From JAHEJB01 sp041748175 (GTDB lineage: Bacteria > Bacteroidota > Rhodothermia > Rhodothermales > Rubricoccaceae), in NCBI GenBank assembly GCA_041748175.1, contig JBGTDU010000007.1:1-41237 (forward strand): a stretch of DNA of 41,237 bases. Reading direction: 5' to 3'. Below are positions 22,914-30,175 of this stretch, in pieces (position 1 is the stretch's first letter; each line of letters starts with the position of its first letter). Made by a program: the position numbers and the translations under genes. The notes under the pieces are model-generated. The model saw only the letters and a program-made list of their open reading frames with translations. It was not told the DNA's origin and did no database searches.

Positions 22914-25745
22914 TTAGCGACTGAGATACAAATTCCGCATTTCGTAGGGCTTGCTGAAATGCTCGTCGGTGAGGTCATCCACAAAGGCGATGGCCTCGCC
23001 GGTGGATTTCATCTCGGGACCCAGTTCCTTGTTGACCTCGGGGAACTTGTCCCACGAAAATACAGGCTCCTTGACGGCGTAGCCAGTGAGCGAGGACTTC
23101 AGTTCTCCGCGTTCCCGGAAACCGACGATCTTTTCGCCGAGCATCAGTTTGGCGCCGATGTTCGCCACCGGAACGCCGGTCGCCTTGGCGACGAACGGCA
23201 CCGTTCGACTGGCACGCGGGTTGGCTTCGATCACGTAGACCGTGTTTTCCTTGACGGCAAGTTGTGTGTTCATCATGCCACGAATTTCAAGGTGCGTCGC
23301 GATATCTGTCACGTAGGCCCTGATCGTGGCGAGCACTTCATCCGTGAGGTCGTACGGCGGCAGCACGGCGGTCGAATCGCCGGAGTGGACGCCGGCGGGC
23401 TCGATGTGCTGCATGATCCCGGCGATGTGAACCTCGTCGCCATCCGCCAGGCAATCCACGTCTATTTCAACAGCATTTTCAAGAAAGAGATCAAGCAGGA
23501 TTGCGTTCTTCGGAAACGTCGTGAGGATATTGGCGACGTACTCGGCGACCTCGTCCTTGTTGATCGCGATGCGCATGCCCTGCCCACCCAGCACGTAGCT
23601 CGGACGAACAAGAATAGGGTAGCCAATAGACTCCGAAACGTTTACCGCCTCCTCAACTGTGCGCGCCATACCGTACGGCGGGAAGGGAATTTCCAGTTCC
23701 TTAAGCACGCGGCTGAACTTGCCCCGGTCCTCGGCGAGGTCCATTTTCTCGAACGACGTTCCCAGAATAGGCAGGCCGTAGTCGACGAAGTCCGTCGCGA
23801 GCTTGAGCGCAGTCTGCCCACCTAGTTGCAGGATAACGCCCTCCGGCTGCTCCAAATCGACAATGTCTCTAACGCGCTCCCAGAAGACGGGCTCGAAGTA
23901 AAGCTTGTCGGCGACGTCGAAGTCGGTGGAGACGGTTTCCGGATTGCAGTTAATCATGATGGCCTCAAAGCCCATCTGCCGGGCCGCCTGCACGCCATGG
24001 ACACAGGAGTAGTCGAACTCAATCCCCTGGCCAATGCGGTTGGGGCCGGAGCCTAGTATCAGCACCTTCTTTCGTTCGCTGCGCTCCGACTCATTTTCGC
24101 CTTGGTCATACGTCGAGTAGAAGTAGGGCGTCTGCGCCTCGAACTCGCCCGCGCAGGTGTCCACCACCCGAAAGGTTGGACGAAGTTCGAACGCCGCACG
24201 TTTCTGCCGGATGTCTTCAGCCGAAACGTCGCCGTCCAACAGGAAGGCAAGCTGGATGTCAGAATATCCGCTTTGCTTGGCCTCTAATAAAAGCTCACGA
24301 TCAAGATCATTTAGCGTAGTGGCTTCGAGTTGCTTTTCGATTTCAACCATCGAGCGTATCTGGTAGAGGAACCACGGATCGACCTTGGTGATATCGGCGA
24401 TTTCCTCGATGGACGCGCCGAAGCGGAGCGCGTCGCGGATGTGCAGCATCCGATCCCAGTACGGCTTGACGAGACGTTCGCGCACGACCGTGCGATCCTC
24501 CAATTCGCGGTCAGCGCCAAGACCGGCATACCCCTGTTCAAGGCTCTGCCACGCTTTTTGTAGGCTCTCTGCGAACGTTCGACCGATACTCATGACTTCG
24601 CCGACGGCCTTCATCTGCGTCGTTAGCACCTCGTCCACGCCTTCAAATTTGTCAAAATTAAAGCGCGGAATTTTGGTGACCACATAGTCGAGCGCGGGCT
24701 CGAAGCAGGCCGACGTCGTACCCGTGATCTCGTTTGTGAGCTCGTCCAACGTGTAGCCAACAGCCAAACGCGCCGCGACCTTTGCAATCGGATAGCCGGT
24801 CGCCTTAGAAGCCAACGCCGAGGACCGTGAGACGCGGGGGTTGATCTCAATCACGACCATCCGGCTCGTCGGCGGATGCACGGCGAACTGAATGTTGCAG
24901 CCACCCGCGAATGTGCCAATTGAGCGCATGGCCTTGATTGCAACGTCGCGCATGGCTTGGTACTGCTGATCCGTGAGCGTCTGCTGCGGGGCGACGGTCA
25001 CCGAGTCGCCCGTGTGGACGCCCATCGGATCAACATTTTCAATGGAGCAGATAATGACGACGTTGTCCTTCGCATCGCGGAGAAGTTCGAGTTCAAATTC
25101 CTTCCATCCAAAAAGGCATTCTTCAATCAGCACTTCATGAACAGGGCTCAGTTCAAGGCCGCGCGTCACCATGGAATCAAAGTCGGCGTGATTCCACACG
25201 ATGCCGCCCCCTGCGCCGCCCAACGTGAACGAGGGGCGAATGACGATGGGCTCACCTCCCAATTCCTGCGCAATTTCCTTGGCTTCAAGCAGCGACTTCG
25301 CGACGCGGCTCGCTGCCTGGTCGATCCCTATGGACTCCATCAGATCGCGGAACGCCTGCCGGTCCTCCGTGATGTGAATGGCGTCGATGTCCACACCAAT
25401 AACTTCAATACCCTGCTTGCCCCAATAGTCTTCCTGATGGAGCTTATCGGCAAGGTTGAGTGCCGTCTGGCCGCCCATAGTGGGGAGGACGGCATCGGGC
25501 CGATCTTCCTCAATGATTTTCTTGATGGATTGCGGCGTGAGTTCACGCAGGTAGACCCGATCCGCCGTCATCGGGTCGGTCATGATCGTGGCCGGGTTCG
25601 AGTTTACCAGGATGACCTCGAACCCTTCTTCTCGAAGCGCGCGAGCCGCCTGCGTCCCCGAATAATCGAACTCACACGCCTGCCCGATCACGATAGGTCC
25701 GCTGCCAATCAGGAGGATTTTTTTGATGTCGGTGCGTTTGGGCAC
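22914..25745 (-). CDS. carB: Carbamoyl-phosphate synthase large subunit
   Basis: The protein has 943 residues. It makes carbamoyl phosphate from ammonia (delivered by CarA), bicarbonate and two ATP for arginine and pyrimidines. Two homologous ATP-grasp halves are complete: ILLIGSGPIVIGQACEFDYSG and RPSFTLGGAGGGIVWN in the first, VLILGSGPNRIGQGIEFDYSC and RPSYVLGGQGMRIAI in the second, each with an NPRxSRxxxxxSKA-type stretch. The protein ends just after MKSTGEAIAFVDDL..., so the ~130-residue MGS allosteric domain of the ~1070-residue enterobacterial enzyme is missing. The detached carB end stops at the same codon, so this is the native length and not damage by the insertion. Confidence 0.97.
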   Translation of the reverse strand: MPKRTDIKKILLIGSGPIVIGQACEFDYSGTQAARALREEGFEVILVNSNPATIMTDPMTADRVYLRELTPQSIKKIIEEDRPDAVLPTMGGQTALNLADKLHQEDYWGKQGIEVIGVDIDAIHITEDRQAFRDLMESIGIDQAASRVAKSLLEAKEIAQELGGEPIVIRPSFTLGGAGGGIVWNHADFDSMVTRGLELSPVHEVLIEECLFGWKEFELELLRDAKDNVVIICSIENVDPMGVHTGDSVTVAPQQTLTDQQYQAMRDVAIKAMRSIGTFAGGCNIQFAVHPPTSRMVVIEINPRVSRSSALASKATGYPIAKVAARLAVGYTLDELTNEITGTTSACFEPALDYVVTKIPRFNFDKFEGVDEVLTTQMKAVGEVMSIGRTFAESLQKAWQSLEQGYAGLGADRELEDRTVVRERLVKPYWDRMLHIRDALRFGASIEEIADITKVDPWFLYQIRSMVEIEKQLEATTLNDLDRELLLEAKQSGYSDIQLAFLLDGDVSAEDIRQKRAAFELRPTFRVVDTCAGEFEAQTPYFYSTYDQGENESERSERKKVLILGSGPNRIGQGIEFDYSCVHGVQAARQMGFEAIMINCNPETVSTDFDVADKLYFEPVFWERVRDIVDLEQPEGVILQLGGQTALKLATDFVDYGLPILGTSFEKMDLAEDRGKFSRVLKELEIPFPPYGMARTVEEAVNVSESIGYPILVRPSYVLGGQGMRIAINKDEVAEYVANILTTFPKNAILLDLFLENAVEIDVDCLADGDEVHIAGIMQHIEPAGVHSGDSTAVLPPYDLTDEVLATIRAYVTDIATHLEIRGMMNTQLAVKENTVYVIEANPRASRTVPFVAKATGVPVANIGAKLMLGEKIVGFRERGELKSSLTGYAVKEPVFSWDKFPEVNKELGPEMKSTGEAIAFVDDLTDEHFSKPYEMRNLYLSR

Positions 25746-25826
25746 GGTCGGAGCAGCTAGTGATTGGTGAAGGTTGATTGGCGAGTGGCTCGCGATTTCG
25801 GCTCTCGGTCTTTTGCCACCAACTAT

Positions 25827-26048
25827 CTACGAAATGCTGCCGAAACCACCGACGGTCCTCTTTTCCTCACGTTCGAGGACAACCAGTGCAGCGAAGTGGG
25901 TTTCGTTCTGGCTTTCACCGCCAGCACCGCCCATGGCTTCGGTAGTCACAATGGTCCACTCGTCATTGAGCAGCGTGTTCAGTTCGTCGGTCGCCTTTTC
26001 TGAGCCTGGCTCGTAGTGGACGATGATTGCTTTGCGCTCTTTGGGCAT
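25827..26048 (-). CDS. Small unknown protein between carA and carB (orf73)
   Basis: The protein has 73 residues and a single short domain: KAIIVHYEPGSEKATDELNT, LLNDEWTIVTTEAMGGAGG, HFAALVVLEREE. The pattern of strand - helix with NxLLNxxW - strand - variable loop - strand resembles small DUF4177-type proteins, in which a conserved Trp ends the helix (EGWELV); here it is DEWTIV. It starts 3 bases after the stop of orf60 and ends 81 bases before carB, so it is in the car transcript. No role known. Confidence 0.6.
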   Translation of the reverse strand: MPKERKAIIVHYEPGSEKATDELNTLLNDEWTIVTTEAMGGAGGESQNETHFAALVVLEREEKRTVGGFGSIS

Positions 26049-26051
26049 GAT

Positions 26052-26234
26052 TCAGGAAGGTCCTTTCTGGCTGAGAAAGTCGCGAAGAACGCTCACGTCG
26101 AGCTGATCTTTCGGCCGGAGAGAGTTCGCCTTGAGTTGAATACGTCCTTCGGGGTTTAGAAATCTGACAGCCTTTCCCCCGACATCGTATGCCAATGATA
26201 GCGGCTCAAGATCCGCAAAAGTCAGCGAACTCAT
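26052..26234 (-). CDS. Small unknown protein between carA and carB (orf60)
   Basis: The protein has 60 residues: MSSLTFADLEPLSLAYDV, then GGKAVRFLNPEGRIQLKANS, LRPKDQLDVSVLRDFLSQKG. It is soluble, with no signal peptide. I recognise no family. The case for a real gene is its position in the 555-base carA-carB gap, the 3-base spacing to orf73 and the same direction as carA and carB. No good Shine-Dalgarno is visible before the ATG, as for most genes here. Confidence 0.5.
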   Translation of the reverse strand: MSSLTFADLEPLSLAYDVGGKAVRFLNPEGRIQLKANSLRPKDQLDVSVLRDFLSQKGPS

Positions 26235-26303
26235 GAGCGTGAAAATGTCGATTGGAAAGTCTTCGCCGGATCTGGCCGCGTGGGTCTCTTGAAAAATCGT
26301 TCG

Positions 26304-27428
26304 TCATTCGACTGCTGCTGACACAGGCTCCGGTCTGTTTACCATTGTCAGGAACTCATCGAACAGATAATGGCTGTCGTGTGGGCCGGGGCAGGCCTCG
26401 GGATGATACTGGACGGAGAACCCTGGGAAGCGTGTGAATCGCAGGCCCTCTACGGTTCCATCGTTGAGGTTCCGGTGATTGACGGTCGCAACGCTGGCAT
26501 CAATGGAATCGCCGTCCACCGCGAACCCGTGGTTCTGCGTGGTGATCTCTACGTGACCCGAATCGGTGTTCAGAACGGGCTGGTTTGCACCACGGTGGCC
26601 GACCTTCATTTTGTAAACGTCCAGCCCTTCCGAGAGCGACATCAACTGGTGGCCGAGGCAAATCCCGAAAAGTGGGATGCCGGTCTTCGTGGCATTGCGA
26701 ACCGTCTCGACCGTCTCGCCCATCGCGCGCGGGTCGCCTGGGCCGTTCGAGAAGAAAATGCCGTCAGGATTCCAGGAAAGAACGCCTTCGAGCGGCGTGT
26801 CGGCTGGGAAGACGCGGACTACGCAATCGCGGTTGGCGAACGAGCGGAGGATGTTTCGCTTTACGCCGAAGTCGTAAACCGCAATCCGTGGGCCTTCGCC
26901 AAACTGGTAGTCGTAGGCGTCTGGCGTAGTAACGCGGCTGGCCAGTTCAAGGCCAGCCATGCTTGGGACCGCCCTCGCTTTTGCGACTAGGCTCGCGTCG
27001 TCCAGATCGACCGAAGAGACGACCGCGTTCATCACGCCTGCGGCGCGGATATGGCGAACAAGCTTTCTGGTGTCGACGCCTGTAATGCCAACCAATTCGT
27101 GCCGTTGCATGTAGGCATCCAGTGATTCTTCGGCTCGCTGGTTCGAGTACTCGTCGGAAAATGCGTGCACGACGAGGCCGTTCACCATCGGCTTGTCGGC
27201 CTGGGTCGCGTCCTCAAAACATCCGTAGTTGCCGATGTGCGGGTAGGTCATCATCATCAACTGGCCGAGGTAGCTCGGGTCGGTCAGAATCTCCTGATAG
27301 CCACTCATCGAGGTGTTGAAGCAGAGTTCTCCGCTCGTCTCCCCGAAGTGGCCAACGGCGCCCCCAATTACTACCGTTCCATCTTCCAGGGCAAGCTTGG
27401 CGATTGGGCGTCGAGAGGTGTTCGGCAT
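26304..27428 (-). CDS. carA: Carbamoyl-phosphate synthase small subunit
   Basis: The protein has 374 residues. It hydrolyses glutamine and channels ammonia to CarB. The N-terminal CPSase domain runs from LALEDGTVVIGGAVGHFGE through GYQEILTDPSYLGQLMMMTYP. The C-terminal class I amidotransferase domain has IAVYDFGVKRNILR, FFSNGPGDP, the nucleophile Cys in GICLGHQLM, and the His-x-Glu of QYHPEACPGPHDSHYLF. All three catalytic residues are present. It is the first gene of the car operon; its leader carries a possible attenuator. Confidence 0.97.
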   Translation of the reverse strand: MPNTSRRPIAKLALEDGTVVIGGAVGHFGETSGELCFNTSMSGYQEILTDPSYLGQLMMMTYPHIGNYGCFEDATQADKPMVNGLVVHAFSDEYSNQRAEESLDAYMQRHELVGITGVDTRKLVRHIRAAGVMNAVVSSVDLDDASLVAKARAVPSMAGLELASRVTTPDAYDYQFGEGPRIAVYDFGVKRNILRSFANRDCVVRVFPADTPLEGVLSWNPDGIFFSNGPGDPRAMGETVETVRNATKTGIPLFGICLGHQLMSLSEGLDVYKMKVGHRGANQPVLNTDSGHVEITTQNHGFAVDGDSIDASVATVNHRNLNDGTVEGLRFTRFPGFSVQYHPEACPGPHDSHYLFDEFLTMVNRPEPVSAAVE

Positions 27429-27437
27429 AGCGAAAGA

Positions 27438-27473
27438 TCAAAAAAAAGGCCTCCTCCGAAAAACGGAAAAGGC
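27438..27473 (-). promoter_or_regulatory. Terminator hairpin in the carA leader (possible attenuator)
   Basis: On the minus strand GCCTTTTCCG (27473-27464) pairs with CGGAGGAGGC (27458-27449) through 10 pairs including two G-U, with a T5 loop, followed by a run of T (27447-27440). It lies just 11 bases before the carA ATG (27428). No minus-strand gene ends upstream that it could serve: the nearest, the deoxynucleoside kinase, ends about 1 kb away with an oppositely oriented gene between. It is thus best explained as a leader terminator that regulates carA. Positions 27546-27742 otherwise show no gene. Confidence 0.5.
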
Positions 27474-27545
27474 TCAAAAGCGGTCTGCCCTTGGGCTCGG
27501 ACCGTGCAGATGCAGCAATTTATGGGGCGAGGCAGCGCGGCGCAT
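27474..27545 (-). CDS. Possible leader peptide upstream of the carA attenuator
   Basis: A 23-codon frame (ATG at 27545, stop TGA at 27474-27476) ends exactly where the hairpin begins. The peptide starts MRRAASPHKLLHLHG and is basic. The position resembles leader peptides of transcription-attenuated operons such as pyrBI, in which translation near UTP-sensitive pause sites prevents termination. There is no clear Shine-Dalgarno before it. Chance occurrence of so short a frame is quite possible. Confidence 0.2.
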   Translation of the reverse strand: MRRAASPHKLLHLHGPSPRADRF

Positions 27546-27742
27546 CGCGGGGGTTTGTTGGTCTGAAATGAGCCACTCGTGCGGCCCGTTGTCAGGGTAG
27601 GAAACTAGAATGCTCAAGGGCAACCGTCAAGGCGCTCGGAAGGTCTTCATGGGGATCGCGCTTTGCCTGCCGCTCGGATGGTCCGTTTGCGTATTCTTTC
27701 GCCCGACGGGCGCGAAGGCACCGTTTCCAGCGTTTTTAGCGT

Positions 27743-28486
27743 ATGCACCGCTCTTCTTCCACTTTATCAGACCGCGGAGCGGCCCATCGAATCCGCGGCC
27801 TTGGTAGCCTGGCCGCAAGCTTGTTCCTGATCGCGGGGATGTTCAGGTTTTGGCCGGTCCCTCCGGGGGACGTTGACCTCGCCAGCAGATTGACGGAGGT
27901 CCGGCCACAAGAGATTATCGAGCTTGAGCAGATCGAATTCACGGTCCAGAACTACACGGTTCCACCGGCGCCGCCGCCGCCGCCCGAGAACGTTCTCCAG
28001 CCTCCCGTTGAAGTGCCGGACAGCCGCATCATCGAGGAACGCGTTCAGGAACTGGAGCTCTCGCTTCCGAGCCTCAACGCGGTGCCCAATGCGCCACCGT
28101 CGCCGCCACCGGGACCGGTCGGCCCACCACAGGCTCCCCCATCTGCTCCATCGCCCGAACCTGTGCTCGTCCGGAATCCCGACAGAAGCCCACGACCCGT
28201 CCGGTTTTCTGAACCTGTTTATTCCGCGGAAGCGCGCGACGCCGATGCAAAAGCGCGAGTTAAAGTGGAGGTGCTCGTGGACGAGTTTGGTCACGGCAGC
28301 GATGAACGAATTATTGAGCGTGTGCTTATCGGACGCGGGGGTCGGGAAGAGATCGTATTCGATCTGCCTTTTGACCTTGACGAGGCCGCGTTGGCCGCAG
28401 CGCGGCGCTACACGTTTCGACCGGCTCAAGATGGCGGGCGCGCGGTCCGCAGCTACACAACTATTACACTGCGCGTCGGGATCTAG
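27743..28486 (+). CDS. TonB-like energy-transducing protein
   Basis: The protein has 247 residues with TonB architecture: an inner-membrane anchor near residues 20-40 (LGSLAASLFLIAGMFRFWP), a periplasmic Pro-rich spacer (several PPP stretches at ~75-85 and 115-140), and a C-terminal TonB domain (RPVRFSEPVYSAEARDADAK, VKVEVLVDEFGH, LAAARRYTFRPAQDGGRAV, TITLRV). It would pass proton-motive energy from ExbBD to TonB-dependent receptors. No exbB/exbD is nearby, so it is one of perhaps several TonB proteins. Its stop codon overlaps the convergent kinase stop within a shared CTAG. Confidence 0.85.
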   Translation: MHRSSSTLSDRGAAHRIRGLGSLAASLFLIAGMFRFWPVPPGDVDLASRLTEVRPQEIIELEQIEFTVQNYTVPPAPPPPPENVLQPPVEVPDSRIIEERVQELELSLPSLNAVPNAPPSPPPGPVGPPQAPPSAPSPEPVLVRNPDRSPRPVRFSEPVYSAEARDADAKARVKVEVLVDEFGHGSDERIIERVLIGRGGREEIVFDLPFDLDEAALAAARRYTFRPAQDGGRAVRSYTTITLRVGI

Positions 28487-29154
28487 CCCCCAAAATCCAG
28501 TTGAATCGACGACGGCGGGTTGAAATGCGCGGTCGCCGTTGGCGGATGAGATATCTGCCGAACCAGCTCGTCGAAATGGTCCGGCTGCCGCACAAAGTCG
28601 ATTTGCGTGGTGTTGATTATGAGCAGTGGACTTTTGATGTAGTGGAAGAAATACCGGTCGTATGCCTGCGACAATTCAGCGATATATGCGCGGTCCATGC
28701 TGGCTTCGTAACTGCGGCCTCGAAGCGAAATATTGTGCATGAGCCTGTCGACCGAGGCTTGCAGGTAAACAACCAGATCGGGCGTGGGCGCGTTCGCCTC
28801 CATCAGGCCGAACAAACTCTCGTAGAGCCGGAGTTCATCCCCCGACAGCGTGACGTGCGCGAAGATCCGGTCCTTCTCAAACATGTAGTCCGCGATGACA
28901 GCCTGTTGAAAGAGATCGCGCGTTGCGAAGGCTTGCTGTTGGCGGAATCGACTCGCGAGGAACGACAACTGGGTCTGAAACGCCCACCGCGCCGGGTCTT
29001 CATAGAAATTCGAAAGGAACGGGTTTTCGTCGAACTCCTCCAGAATGAGCCGCGCACCTGCGCGTTCGGCGAGCATCCGGGCAAGCGAAGACTTTCCAAC
29101 GCCGATGACGCCCTCGACTGCGATGTAGCGGAGACGTTCGGGAAACGGGTTCAT
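28483..29154 (-). CDS. Deoxynucleoside kinase (dGK/dAK/dCK family)
   Basis: The protein has 223 residues from ATG 29154. P-loop EGVIGVGKSSLARML at the N-terminus, then EEFDENPFLSNFYEDP (conserved Glu for substrate), FQTQLSFLASRFRQQ, and DYMFEKDRIFA (DRS-like position). LRGRSYEASMDRAYIAELSQAYDRYF contains the Arg-rich lid. It phosphorylates a deoxynucleoside to its monophosphate in salvage; which one is not clear from the sequence. The start ATG overlaps the folK stop (ATGA), so it is translationally coupled to folB-folK. A GTG at 29163 is less likely. Confidence 0.9.
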   Translation of the reverse strand: MNPFPERLRYIAVEGVIGVGKSSLARMLAERAGARLILEEFDENPFLSNFYEDPARWAFQTQLSFLASRFRQQQAFATRDLFQQAVIADYMFEKDRIFAHVTLSGDELRLYESLFGLMEANAPTPDLVVYLQASVDRLMHNISLRGRSYEASMDRAYIAELSQAYDRYFFHYIKSPLLIINTTQIDFVRQPDHFDELVRQISHPPTATAHFNPPSSIQLDFGG

Positions 29155-29738
29155 AGCCGGCACGTGGGATCATCGACCAGACGATGCCCGGTGCGCTTCA
29201 CGCGCCTGGCATCCGGGCAACGGTTAAGAAGATCGGCAACCGTTGCGTTATCTGCACCCGGAACCACCAGATTGTGGACAAGATCTGCAAGCGGCTGCAG
29301 GACAAACCTGCGTTCCGCCATCCGTGGATGAGGCACGATCAGGTCATCCACGTCTCCTCGGCAAGTTTCCATGACGCGATCTCCGAACAACAGCAAGTCC
29401 AGATCGAGTGGGCGCGGGCTCCATTTCGGAGCAGCCTGGCTCCGCCCCGCCTCACGCTCGATTCGTTGAAGAATGGTCAGGAGATCCTCGGCAGTTCGTT
29501 CGGTGCGCAACCAGACGACAGCGTTCAGATGGTCCGGCTGTTCGGCATCACCTGGGCGGACGTGGGCCTCCGTCTCATAGACCGTCGACACATCGATCAC
29601 CGCGAGGTCGGGTTCCTCATTGAGGCGCGACGCGGCCCGGCGCAACGCCGCGAGGCGATCCCCCAGATTGCTGCCCATACCAACAAAGGCGTCGACGGAT
29701 TCAACGGCATTCTCGCCAGAAGCGCCCGACTCACGCAT
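29151..29738 (-). CDS. folK: 2-amino-4-hydroxy-6-hydroxymethyldihydropteridine pyrophosphokinase
   Basis: The protein has 195 residues. FolK transfers pyrophosphate from ATP to hydroxymethyldihydropterin in folate synthesis. Motifs: FVGMGSNLGDRLAALRRA, VYETEAHVRPGDAEQPDHLN, the pterin-pocket segment NAVVWLRT, IEREAGR, WSPRPLDLDLLLFGD (the HPPK signature with the two metal-binding Asp) and VPHPRMAERRFVLQPLADL. Genes are in the order folB-folK-kinase; the ATG overlaps the folB stop by 8 bases and its stop overlaps the kinase start. Confidence 0.96.
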   Translation of the reverse strand: MRESGASGENAVESVDAFVGMGSNLGDRLAALRRAASRLNEEPDLAVIDVSTVYETEAHVRPGDAEQPDHLNAVVWLRTERTAEDLLTILQRIEREAGRSQAAPKWSPRPLDLDLLLFGDRVMETCRGDVDDLIVPHPRMAERRFVLQPLADLVHNLVVPGADNATVADLLNRCPDARRVKRTGHRLVDDPTCRL

Positions 29739-30102
29739 CGTCCCGAGACACCCTGTACGTCACGTCGGCACGGTTGCAGGGGCCGCCGACCGGCGGGTTC
29801 GGTTTCCGCACCGTGACCTCGACCCGCATGACTTTCGGATAATGGCCGAGCACCGCGTGGGCAATTGTGTACGCAATTTTCTCGATCAAATAGAACGTGT
29901 TCTCCAGCATTACATCGCTGATAAAAGCGTAAACGCGTTCGTAATCGACGGTTTTTGAAAGGTCATCGTGCGCGGCGGCTTCGTCCACATCGAGGTCCAT
30001 CGCCACGTCAACTTCAAACCGCCCTCCGATGCGGTGCTCCTCTTGCATCACGCCGTGGTGGGCGTAGAAAACGGCGTCGACGAGGCGGACGGTTGCGAGC
30101 AT
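29731..30102 (-). CDS. folB: Dihydroneopterin aldolase
   Basis: The protein has 123 residues from ATG 30102. FolB converts dihydroneopterin to hydroxymethyldihydropterin plus glycolaldehyde. Motifs: VFYAHHGVMQEEHRIGGRFEVDV (with the conserved G-x-x-x-E-E), SKTVDYERVYAFI, NTFYLIEKIAYTIAHAVL (conserved Glu-Lys) and EVTVRKPNPPVGGPCNRADV. Length matches the family. A longer frame reaching 30429 covers the neighbouring cytochrome gene and is not real. The region 30103-30172 is the leader of the fol operon. Confidence 0.95.
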   Translation of the reverse strand: MLATVRLVDAVFYAHHGVMQEEHRIGGRFEVDVAMDLDVDEAAAHDDLSKTVDYERVYAFISDVMLENTFYLIEKIAYTIAHAVLGHYPKVMRVEVTVRKPNPPVGGPCNRADVTYRVSRDDA

Positions 30103-30167
30103 TGCGGAAGGTTGAAAGGTGAGTTCCTGAAGGGTGAGGTTTTGAGCGCTGCCGATTGTGGCACGGC

Positions 30168-30175
30168 CAAAACTA
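30168..30175 (-). promoter_or_regulatory. Possible -7 promoter box (TAGTTTTG) for folB
   Basis: On the minus strand 30175-30168 reads TAGTTTTG, a perfect TAnnTTTG, 65 bases before the folB ATG. No TTG is found at the expected upstream distance. It overlaps the stop of the upstream cytochrome gene at 30173. Confidence 0.3.

Noticed and set aside
22913..22984. N-terminal extension of the nuclease frame into carB
   Set aside because: It overlaps the conserved carB end; the ATG at 22912 is followed by the conserved NotI-type start and lies right behind the carB stop.
22914..25745. Short CarB (no MGS domain) as damage caused by the R-M insertion
   Set aside because: The detached carB copy ends at the same codon with another stop codon, so the short form predates the insertion.
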